Positions 1 to 4,801 of a DNA stretch of 24,143 nucleotides are shown one piece after another. Source of the DNA: Candidatus Moraniibacteriota bacterium. Its GTDB lineage: Bacteria > Patescibacteriota > Minisyncoccia > Moranbacterales > UBA11712. The translations under genes were made by a program, and so were the position numbers. Each line of letters begins with the position of its first letter. The first letter of the stretch is position 1. The stretch is taken from the NCBI GenBank assembly GCA_003157295.1, contig PMJF01000084.1:1-24143 (forward strand). The letters run 5' to 3'. Below the pieces are notes generated by a model. The model was not told the DNA's origin. It was given only the letters and a program-made list of their open reading frames with translations, and ran no database searches.

Positions 1-56
1 AGAGCAGGGGACTCTTAATCCCAAGGTCGCAGGTTCGATCCCTGCACGACGCACCA
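1..56 (+). tRNA. tRNA-Lys (CTT), 3' part
   Basis: The window opens inside this gene. Visible are the anticodon arm with loop CTCTTAA (anticodon CTT), a T arm with GCAGG/CCTGC around TTCGATC, the 3' acceptor strand ACGACGC, discriminator A and an encoded CCA at 54-56. The 5' acceptor and most of the D arm lie outside the window. Confidence 0.93.
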
Positions 57-69
57 AGATGAAAAACAC

Positions 70-144
70 GGCGGCCATCGTTCAATGGTAGGACATCGGG
101 TTGTGGTCCCGAGAACCTGGGTCCGATTCCCAGTGGTCGCCCCA
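70..144 (+). tRNA. tRNA-His (GTG)
   Basis: The cloverleaf is complete. Acceptor strand GCGGCCA (71-77) pairs with TGGTCGC, the anticodon loop carries GTG, the T arm is CTGGG/CCCAG, and the discriminator C is followed by an encoded CCA (142-144). The extra G at 70 is the G-1 typical of tRNA-His. Its last 18 bases plus two following A's recur at 328-347. Confidence 0.96.
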
Positions 145-152
145 AAGCAGAG

Positions 153-177
153 ATATCTTCCTAGTGAAGATATTTTT
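153..177 (+). terminator. Rho-independent terminator after tRNA-His
   Basis: ATATCTTC (153-160) and GAAGATAT (166-173) form an 8-bp stem around CTAGT, running into TTTTT. It lies 8 nt after the tRNA-His CCA and would end the tRNA transcript. A second terminator (351-382) follows the duplicated tRNA tail. Confidence 0.8.
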
Positions 178-327
178 GTTTAGAGTTGACTGGAATCGGA
201 CAGGAAAGGGGTCGGCCCGCTTCGACAAAGCGATAGCGAGGCGAGGAAAACGGAAGTTTTCCCGTGGCGGAATTATTCAAACCGAGGGGTTTGAAGGAGC
301 TCCGCCAACTGGCGGAGCGACGTTCGC

Positions 328-347
328 TTCCCAGTGGTCGCCCCAAA
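328..347 (+). repeat. Direct repeat of tRNA-His 3' end (att-like)
   Basis: This is an exact 20-bp copy of 127-146. It contains the 3' half of the T stem, the 3' acceptor strand and the CCA of tRNA-His. There is no tRNA 5' part next to it, so it is a tail fragment and not a second gene. Confidence 0.85.
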
Positions 348-350
348 AGC

Positions 351-382
351 AAAAAAGCATCCCATGTGGGATGCTTTTTTTT
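351..382. terminator. Bidirectional terminator between tRNA-His region and tRNA-Arg
   Basis: A nearly perfect inverted repeat, AAAAAAGCATCCCA / TGGGATGCTTTTTT (351-364, 367-380), has T-runs on both strands. It can terminate rightward transcription from tRNA-His and leftward transcription from tRNA-Arg, which ends 2 nt away. Confidence 0.85.
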
Positions 383-383
383 G

Positions 384-455
384 TGTCCTCGCCAAGAATC
401 GAACTTGGGTCTTAAGCTCCGCAAGCTTACGTCCTATCCGTTGGACTACGAGGAC
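384..455 (-). tRNA. tRNA-Arg (GCG)
   Basis: On the minus strand, acceptor GTCCTCG pairs with CGAGGAC, the anticodon stem TAAGC/GCTTA holds loop TTGCGGA (anticodon GCG), and the T stem is CCAAG/CTTGG around TTCGATT. The bases after the discriminator are CAA, so CCA is not encoded, unlike the Lys and His tRNAs nearby. It lies downstream of the minus-strand gene ending at 463 and may share its transcript. Confidence 0.95.
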
Positions 456-462
456 AAAAATA

Positions 463-1074
463 TTACAGGCCGATCAATCTTTCCAGTCTGTCAATGACGG
501 TGAGCTCCTGCCTTATTTCAGGCAAATAATTGATAAGAGTTTCGCGGATCAGGATTGGATTGGCGTTTCCGATCGGGACGTGGATATGGGGGAGAAAAGT
601 TTTTTGGCTGTGAAGGCTCAAAATTTTTATTTCCGCTTCGACTTCATAAAATATCCAAAAACTCTTAAGCCCGTCATATTGATAAAAATAATTATCCACC
701 CGGACCCCGTCAGAATTAACTTCCATCTGAATAAGCCGCGGGGCGCGTTCGGCATAAACATATCCGATCATTCCTATTAGGATGAAAGTAATGGCCATCA
801 GAAGGGCATTGGTGATAAGGGCGTAGACAACTATCGCCAGGAGAGCCCCTCCCATGATCCAATACCATTTCGGATGTTTTTCTTCATGGTCATATTCCGG
901 CGCTTCCCAGGAAAAAATCGGTTCGTCCGCATCGCTAACCGGAGCAACGGCGCTTTCGGATGATTTCTGGGCAACAACGGGCATATCTTGGCTTGATTTC
1001 TTTTGTTTTCTAAAATCCACGTTATTTTCTTTTTTATTTATCAATGCGGGAAGCCTGGGACGAAGTGAGAACAC
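463..1074 (-). CDS. Conserved-looking two-TM membrane protein, function unknown
   Basis: The 203-aa protein has a hydrophilic, Ser/Lys-rich N-terminus (1-70), two adjacent hydrophobic helices (about 71-89 and 91-107) and a 95-residue hydrophilic C-terminal domain rich in beta-type sequence (ERAPRLIQMEVNSDGVRVDN onward). This fits a membrane-anchored domain facing the cytoplasm. Similar architectures are common in Patescibacteria, but I cannot name a function. The start is uncertain: the longest frame begins with GTG at 1074; in-frame GTG (about residue 19) and ATG (residue 31) are alternatives, and none has a clear ribosome binding site. A plausible promoter lies at 1093-1120 on the same strand, and tRNA-Arg follows its stop by 8 nt. 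Confidence 0.75.
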   Translation of the reverse strand: MFSLRPRLPALINKKENNVDFRKQKKSSQDMPVVAQKSSESAVAPVSDADEPIFSWEAPEYDHEEKHPKWYWIMGGALLAIVVYALITNALLMAITFILIGMIGYVYAERAPRLIQMEVNSDGVRVDNYFYQYDGLKSFWIFYEVEAEIKILSLHSQKTFLPHIHVPIGNANPILIRETLINYLPEIRQELTVIDRLERLIGL

Positions 1075-1092
1075 TAGCTTCCCTATATTGCT

Positions 1093-1120
1093 ATTTTACA
1101 TAATTTCACGAAATATGCAA
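1093..1120 (-). promoter_or_regulatory. Putative sigma-70-type promoter for the 463-1074 gene
   Basis: Read on the minus strand, TTGCAT (1120-1115) and TAAAAT (1098-1093) are separated by 16 bp. They lie about 20 bp before the GTG at 1074. The same TTGCAT-16-TATAAT arrangement precedes the gene at 1546. Confidence 0.45.
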
Positions 1121-1153
1121 TTGTTTGCTTAAAAAAGCCCCATTTTAAAAATA

Positions 1154-1182
1154 TTGACAGCGATGTTAAAATATGCAATAAT
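1154..1182 (+). promoter_or_regulatory. Sigma-70-type promoter for the small lipoprotein gene
   Basis: A perfect TTGACA (1154-1159) is followed after 17 bp by AATAAT (1177-1182). The predicted transcription start is near 1189, about 30 nt before the ATG at 1220. Because the promoter covers the upstream in-frame ATG at 1154, that longer start is unlikely. Confidence 0.65.
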
Positions 1183-1219
1183 AGCCGGAATACAAAAAAA
1201 GCTCAAAAAAGGACTAAAA

Positions 1220-1417
1220 ATGAAAAATCTGTTTTGTATTGCTCTTTTATTGCTGACTGGATGCGCTGGCTTTGAAAAACCTGAACCAGCGAAATATCAG
1301 TTCAACGAGATAACTCCTTCCGATAGTTCTGTTCCAAGGGCTGTTAGAGGGATACCTGGTATCCGACCCTTAACCGAGTTGGAGATCAGGGAACTTGATA
1401 AACCTCGCAAGAGGTAA
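1220..1417 (+). CDS. Small lipoprotein (65 aa)
   Basis: The sequence MKNLFCIALLLLTGCAGFEK shows a lysine, a hydrophobic stretch and the lipobox LLTG|C, so the protein should be cut before Cys15 and lipid-anchored. The mature part is about 50 residues, proline-rich and charged, without a recognisable domain. Start choice: ATG 1220 has AAGGA upstream at good spacing and follows a strong promoter; a longer frame from 1154 would begin inside the -35 box. It is flanked by its own promoter and terminator, so it is a monocistronic unit. It lies between a probable host gene and the integrated element and could be cargo or host. Function unknown. Confidence 0.72.
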   Translation: MKNLFCIALLLLTGCAGFEKPEPAKYQFNEITPSDSSVPRAVRGIPGIRPLTELEIRELDKPRKR

Positions 1418-1443
1418 TCAATCTTCGGAAACGAGTTTCCATG

Positions 1444-1478
1444 GAGCTATCTAGGCGTTGCCCGGATAGCTCTTTCTT
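1444..1478 (+). terminator. Rho-independent terminator after the lipoprotein gene
   Basis: GAGCTATC (1444-1451) pairs with GATAGCTC (1465-1472), with an inner GGC/GCC pair around GTT, followed by TTTCTT. It lies 27 nt after the lipoprotein stop codon. Confidence 0.75.
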
Positions 1479-1488
1479 ATGTGTATTA

Positions 1489-1516
1489 TTGCATATTTTT
1501 TCATTCTTGCTATAAT
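1489..1516 (+). promoter_or_regulatory. Extended -10 promoter for the 1546 gene
   Basis: TTGCAT (1489-1494), a 16-bp spacer, then TGC-TATAAT (1508-1516). The -10 box is perfect and carries the TGn extension. The predicted start is near 1523, giving a leader of about 23 nt before ATG 1546. Confidence 0.7.
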
Positions 1517-1545
1517 CAAAATGTAATAAACCTTAAAACAAAACA

Positions 1546-2556
1546 ATGAACAAGACTATTCATACTGGTGTGGCAATTGCGATTATAGTCGTGGTCGCAA
1601 TAGTCGCTGGCGGATTAATTTATTTTAGCATTGGAAATAAAAACCAAACGATAAATGAAAATCAATCTCTAGTCAAGCAAACAGGCATTGGACAAAAACC
1701 GTCTGAAAATCCTGGAACTGCAACACAACAAGTTGCAGAAAATTTCAGTAGTGATTATATAGAATATCAAGGCAATAAAATAACTTTTTCATTTCCTAAG
1801 AGTTGGGGTAATTTGCTTGTTCCAAAAATAAATGACAATGGCTGGGTAATTTCTCCAAACAATTATGGGAATACCGAAAGTGGCAGTGATAATTCCGTGC
1901 TAATTGGGACAGCAGGGCTGGAAAATGAATTTTCTAAAGTTTTTTCAAGCTACAATTACGGCAGCAAAAAAGATTATAACGAAGTTCCAACAATTTCCTT
2001 AGCAACATTTCCTGCTCAATTTGCCGATGACAAGGGCGGAGATTTTGCTGGTTTGACTAAAAAAGAGAAAGATAAAGATTTCAAGCCGCTGTTTGATGTA
2101 TATAATAAAAAAGGGTTGAATGGGATTGATTTAAGTCAGAAATGCTTCTTGAATGTTGATACAGCAACTGATTGTGCCAATTCAAATTATCAAGGATACT
2201 GGTGGGACAATTTTGATGATATAGCAGATAGAATAGGGGTTCGTTATTTTGAAAATCAAAATTCTGATTTGCAAGGAATTGGCTTTTTTGATGTATCTGG
2301 ACAAGAAACGCCTAGCACAATTTCAGCGTATAAAATTGCGCTAATCAATCCACAAAAAAGAATTTTAGTTTATATTTATCTGCCTCTTAATGGAATTTAT
2401 TCATTCACAAATTCAACAGTCAACGTTCCAACTGCTAATGAAATGAAGAAAGCTTATAACTATCTGGAAAACCCAGCCAATTACAAAAATACTCAACTGG
2501 ATCAATTTATGAACGAAGTTCAAAGCCTTGTTTCTTCTCTTAAAATTACCCCTTAA
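1546..2556 (+). CDS. Membrane-anchored extracytoplasmic protein, function unknown
   Basis: The protein has 336 residues. The N-terminus (MNKTIHTGVAIAIIVVVAIV) has one positive residue, then a 22-residue hydrophobic helix (about 8-29), which fits an uncleaved anchor with the rest outside. Residues 35-65 form a Gln/Asn/Ser-rich linker. The ectodomain starts with a segment (ITFSFPKSWGN, about 75-85) like the strand seen at the start of PsbP-like folds, but this resemblance is weak. It contains two Cys separated by nine residues (KCFLNVDTATDC), possibly a disulfide. The gene has its own extended -10 promoter and a good terminator. It is visibly richer in A+T than the pilus operon, so it may belong to the acquired segment. 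Confidence 0.75.
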   Translation: MNKTIHTGVAIAIIVVVAIVAGGLIYFSIGNKNQTINENQSLVKQTGIGQKPSENPGTATQQVAENFSSDYIEYQGNKITFSFPKSWGNLLVPKINDNGWVISPNNYGNTESGSDNSVLIGTAGLENEFSKVFSSYNYGSKKDYNEVPTISLATFPAQFADDKGGDFAGLTKKEKDKDFKPLFDVYNKKGLNGIDLSQKCFLNVDTATDCANSNYQGYWWDNFDDIADRIGVRYFENQNSDLQGIGFFDVSGQETPSTISAYKIALINPQKRILVYIYLPLNGIYSFTNSTVNVPTANEMKKAYNYLENPANYKNTQLDQFMNEVQSLVSSLKITP

Positions 2557-2587
2557 GTTTAGCAACCCTATTTTTTCATTGGTTGAT

Positions 2588-2617
2588 AAAACAGGGTCTT
2601 CTAAGGCCTTGTTTTTT
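2588..2617 (+). terminator. Rho-independent terminator after the 1546-2556 gene
   Basis: AAAACAGGGTCTT (2588-2600) pairs with AAGGCCTTGTTTT (2603-2615) over 13 positions, two of them G-U, and the arm ends in a T-run. It lies about 30 nt after the stop codon. Confidence 0.85.
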
Positions 2618-2661
2618 GTCGCCCTGCGAAGAAAATCCCATTTTCTTCTTACAGGCCACCG

Positions 2662-2731
2662 AGCAAACAAGCTGCCCGCGGTCAAGGTGGAGATTCATAC
2701 TACCTTGACCGCACTAGGGCAGCGGTTTGCT
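2662..2731. repeat. Large imperfect inverted repeat (25 bp paired)
   Basis: Three arm segments pair in order: AGCAAAC (2662-2668) with GTTTGCT (2725-2731), GCTGCCC (2671-2677) with GGGCAGC (2717-2723), and GCGGTCAAGGT (2678-2688) with ACCTTGACCGC (2702-2712). The loop is 13 nt. It lacks a T-run and follows a separate terminator, so it is unlikely to be a terminator itself. With a rolling-circle Rep downstream, a replication-origin hairpin is a reasonable inference; a structured RNA is the alternative. Confidence 0.7.
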
Positions 2732-2738
2732 ATCAAAG

Positions 2739-2767
2739 TTGACTATTTACAAAGATAGCGATACACT
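2739..2767 (+). promoter_or_regulatory. Possible promoter for the 2797 gene
   Basis: TTGACT (2739-2744), 17 bp, then TACACT (2762-2767). The -35 box matches at 5 of 6 positions and the -10 at 4 of 6. The start would be near 2774, leaving a leader of about 23 nt. Confidence 0.4.
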
Positions 2768-2770
2768 AAT

Positions 2771-2794
2771 CTGATTTAATCAATCAGTTTTTTT
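2771..2794 (+). terminator. Short terminator-like hairpin directly before the 2797 start codon
   Basis: CTGATT (2771-2776) pairs with AATCAG (2782-2787), followed by seven T's that end 2 nt before the ATG at 2797. It could stop read-through from the large hairpin region or attenuate the gene. The stem is only 6 bp and AT-rich, so the effect may be weak. Confidence 0.45.
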
Positions 2795-2796
2795 GT

Positions 2797-3693
2797 ATGC
2801 AGGACAAGCTAAAAAACATCATTGAGAGATTCAAAAAAAGCCAAACCTCTCTTGAAGCCTATCAAGCCATTTCTGATTTCACGGAAATAGTTTTGGCTGT
2901 TCCGGAATATATCGCCCAGGTGGAAAAAGAGGGAGAAATTATTCATCAGGAAATGATTGATCTTAACGCAGATAAAGGCTGGAATTATGGTTTGGGAGGA
3001 AAAGAATTAAAAGAACACAATCAATACAGGGATAGAAAATCTAAAGCTTTACATGAATTGAATCCGGCGTTCCCATTAAATAATCTGAATGCAGTTTATG
3101 AGGGCATTAAACCGGAAAATATTCCGGCTAATTCCGCTTGGCTCTTTAACCGATTCAGTCCGGATGAACCTTTACCCGAAGACGATAAAAAAGAGTATCA
3201 GCTATTCATTGATAAAGTTTTCAAAAAAATAATTCCTTTCCTTAAAGAGGAAAAAAGAGAAGCCGTAAAAACTACGACTAAGAATACAAAATGGGAAGAT
3301 ATCACAATCAAGTTTTTGAACGATTACGACGTGGAAATAAAAAACAGAAACAAGATTTTTAAATCTGACTACGAGCAAATGGGTTTTGCGGACAAGAGAA
3401 AAGATAATCAACAGGAAACAAAAGCAAAGGAAAGCTGGAAACTCTTGCAGCACTTTTCAAGGAATAACAACGTTTTTCCATTGAATGCACCTACACGTCA
3501 AGAAAACGACAGGCACAAAAAGCAAAAGCAGGAGTTATCCAAGCTGCTGAAAGATTACTTCGGCATAGCCGATGATCCGATTGCATATGACGAAGATAAA
3601 AGAGAGTATCGCCTAAAAATTCAACTGATTCCTGAAAAGATATTTCAGGAGCAATGGGCGGACAGAAATATCTTCGAGGAAAATTCCCTGTGA
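2797..3693 (+). CDS. Uncharacterised element protein, possible C-terminal winged helix
   Basis: The soluble, charged 298-aa protein has no signal peptide or membrane segment. I recognise no enzyme motif. It appears to have two parts: an N-terminal helical half (1-165) with many Lys/Glu, and a C-terminal part (about 168-290) starting WEDITIKFLNDYDVEI and ending in a hairpin-like YRLKIQLIPEKI. The second part, with a strand pair, a helical stretch (about 213-255) and a terminal strand pair, would suit a winged-helix DNA-binding fold; this is inference from the pattern only. It is transcribed as a single gene, since a terminator follows 23 nt after the stop. Its place in the element suggests replication control or accessory transfer functions, unproven. 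Confidence 0.75.
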   Translation: MQDKLKNIIERFKKSQTSLEAYQAISDFTEIVLAVPEYIAQVEKEGEIIHQEMIDLNADKGWNYGLGGKELKEHNQYRDRKSKALHELNPAFPLNNLNAVYEGIKPENIPANSAWLFNRFSPDEPLPEDDKKEYQLFIDKVFKKIIPFLKEEKREAVKTTTKNTKWEDITIKFLNDYDVEIKNRNKIFKSDYEQMGFADKRKDNQQETKAKESWKLLQHFSRNNNVFPLNAPTRQENDRHKKQKQELSKLLKDYFGIADDPIAYDEDKREYRLKIQLIPEKIFQEQWADRNIFEENSL

Positions 3694-3715
3694 AAATTCG
3701 ATAACTAACCCAAAG

Positions 3716-3744
3716 AAAAATCCCTAATCATCGGGGATTTTTTT
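3716..3744 (+). terminator. Rho-independent terminator after the 2797-3693 gene
   Basis: AAAAATCCC (3716-3724) pairs with GGGATTTTT around a 9-nt loop and continues into T's. It separates the 298-aa gene from the small ORF and rep genes. Confidence 0.85.
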
Positions 3745-3767
3745 GTTTGGGAGAATTTTCGCACACA

Positions 3768-3789
3768 GAGGTTAGGGGAACCTAATCTC
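3768..3789. repeat. Hairpin with GGAA tetraloop abutting the 3791 start codon
   Basis: GAGGTTAGG (3768-3776) pairs with CCTAATCTC (3781-3789) over 9 positions, one G-U, with loop GGAA, which is a GNRA-type loop. It ends 1 nt before ATG 3791 and contains the only purine-rich stretch that could serve as a ribosome binding site. It may control translation, or present a nick site to the Rep. Confidence 0.6.
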
Positions 3790-3790
3790 T

Positions 3791-3997
3791 ATGGAATATA
3801 AATTCAGCCCAAGGCTGCGAGGAAAACTGATTGACTATTTTCTGCGAAAGCATAAGGTCGAAGTTTCGCAAGAGCAAGCTGACGAATATCTCAATTCGAT
3901 GGCTGGTTTGTATTCGACGTTCAAGAGGAGGAACGGAAAAGAAAATTTTTACTCGCCGGCAGGCGAGGAAAAAGTTTCGTTGCGTTCCTCTACTTAA
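3791..3997 (+). CDS. Small element protein (68 aa), function unknown
   Basis: MEYKFSPRLRGKLIDYFLRK and the following EVSQEQADEYLNSMAGLYSTF look like a compact helical domain of about 48 residues, basic at first and acidic later. The remaining 20 residues are encoded by an imperfect palindrome (3928-3990) and probably do not belong to the domain. Small ORFs of this kind just before rep genes are often copy-number or accessory regulators, but no function can be assigned from sequence. The start sits 1 nt after a strong hairpin and has no exposed Shine-Dalgarno sequence. It precedes rep by 32 nt in the same direction. Confidence 0.6.
   Translation: MEYKFSPRLRGKLIDYFLRKHKVEVSQEQADEYLNSMAGLYSTFKRRNGKENFYSPAGEEKVSLRSST
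3928..3990. repeat. Long imperfect palindrome before rep
   Basis: Nested arms pair: GAGGAACG (3928-3935) with CGTTCCTC (3983-3990), then GAAA-TTTTT-CTCGCC with GGCGAG-AAAAA-TTTC around loop GGCA. About 23 pairs form, broken by two mismatches and one small internal loop. It overlaps the end of the 68-aa ORF. The stretch AGGCGAGGAAAA (3961-3972) also occurs at 239-250 in the hairpin unit after tRNA-His. Confidence 0.65.
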
Positions 3998-4029
3998 CTT
4001 GATTACTAATACACATCTACGGGAAATAT

Positions 4030-4776
4030 ATGGGCGAGTTTTTTCAACACAGACTAATAATTTCAGGGTTTGAAGTTGAGTATTTTTACTACAAAGACAA
4101 GTCAATTTATCGTGGTTATGGTGCACGCACGAAAAGGGAAAAAGTTGAGGATGAAATTGTGCCAAAAGACGAGAAGGTTCAGGAAGCAAAGGCTCAATCC
4201 TCCGTCAATCGGACGAGAAAAGAAATCAGAAGACGGATAAATTCAAATCCCCAGCTCACAAAGTTCCTGACCCTGACTTTTAGGGATGAAATAACTGAAA
4301 TGGATATAGCCAATCCTAAATTTAACCTATTCACTCAAAGAGCCAAAGATAAGTGGCCGGAATTCCAGTATCTGGCTGTTCCTGAATTCCAAAAATCTGG
4401 TAGAGTTCATTATCACCTGCTTTGCAATCTTCGCTACGTGCTAAGCCACGACATTGAAAAAGTTTGGGGCGAGGGGTTTATCAACATCAGACGATTGCAT
4501 GGAAATTTAGGCTGGTATTTATGCAAGTATCTGCAAAAAGATATGTTTGATAAAAGAATGTTCCGGAAAAAGAAATATTTCTGTTCCCAAGATTTGGCAA
4601 AATCCAGGGAAATTGTCGGAAAGAAAGCCCAGGAGTTTCTCAAGGGATATTCTCACAATTTGAAGCTAATGAAAGCAACAATATTCCACAATGAGTTCAT
4701 CGGCGAGGTCGAATTCACTCTTTTGCATTTCAGAACAAGAAGTCTTGATCTCAAATGGTCGGATGAGCAAACTTGA
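4030..4776 (+). CDS. HUH-family rolling-circle replication initiator (Rep)
   Basis: The 248-aa protein shows the three HUH endonuclease motifs in order. Motif 1 is the strand KFLTLTFRD (78-86). Motif 2 is the metal-binding HUH signature GRVHYHLLC, with His127 and His129. Motif 3 is GWYLCKYLQK, with candidate nucleophiles Tyr163 and Tyr167 and Lys170. The paired tyrosines three residues apart recall phage gene A/G2P-type and ORF2-type Reps. Such proteins nick one DNA strand at an origin and stay bound to the 5' end, starting rolling-circle replication or transfer. Nearby hairpins (2662-2731, 3768-3789, 3928-3990) are candidate origins. The N-terminal 70 residues are charged and may bind DNA. 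The gene lies 25 nt before the recombinase gene. The HUH fold is well supported; plasmid versus phage origin is open. Confidence 0.83.
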   Translation: MGEFFQHRLIISGFEVEYFYYKDKSIYRGYGARTKREKVEDEIVPKDEKVQEAKAQSSVNRTRKEIRRRINSNPQLTKFLTLTFRDEITEMDIANPKFNLFTQRAKDKWPEFQYLAVPEFQKSGRVHYHLLCNLRYVLSHDIEKVWGEGFINIRRLHGNLGWYLCKYLQKDMFDKRMFRKKKYFCSQDLAKSREIVGKKAQEFLKGYSHNLKLMKATIFHNEFIGEVEFTLLHFRTRSLDLKWSDEQT

Positions 4777-4801
4777 TTTTATCAAATAACTTAGCTAGGT
4801 T

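Larger units (their letters stand above)
147..347. mobile_element. 201-bp hairpin-rich unit between two copies of the tRNA-His tail
   Basis: The 20 bp at 127-146 (end of tRNA-His plus AA) are repeated exactly at 328-347, giving a 201-bp period. This resembles attL/attR of an element integrated at a tRNA 3' end. No credible ORF lies inside. Between 218 and 328 there are five consecutive small palindromes: CGCTT/AAGCG, GGAAAAC/GTTTTCC, TTCAAACC/GGTTTGAA, GCTCCGCC/GGCGGAGC and AGCGA/TCGCT. It may be a deletion scar of a larger island, a non-autonomous element or a structured RNA. The repeat is directly visible; mobility is inferred. Confidence 0.5.

Noticed and set aside
328..347. Second tRNA-His gene
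   Set aside because: Only the 3' tail is present; there is no D arm, anticodon arm or 5' acceptor strand.
1154..1219. Longer start for the lipoprotein gene
   Set aside because: The frame would begin inside the -35 box of its own promoter and place the signal peptide 22 residues inside the protein.
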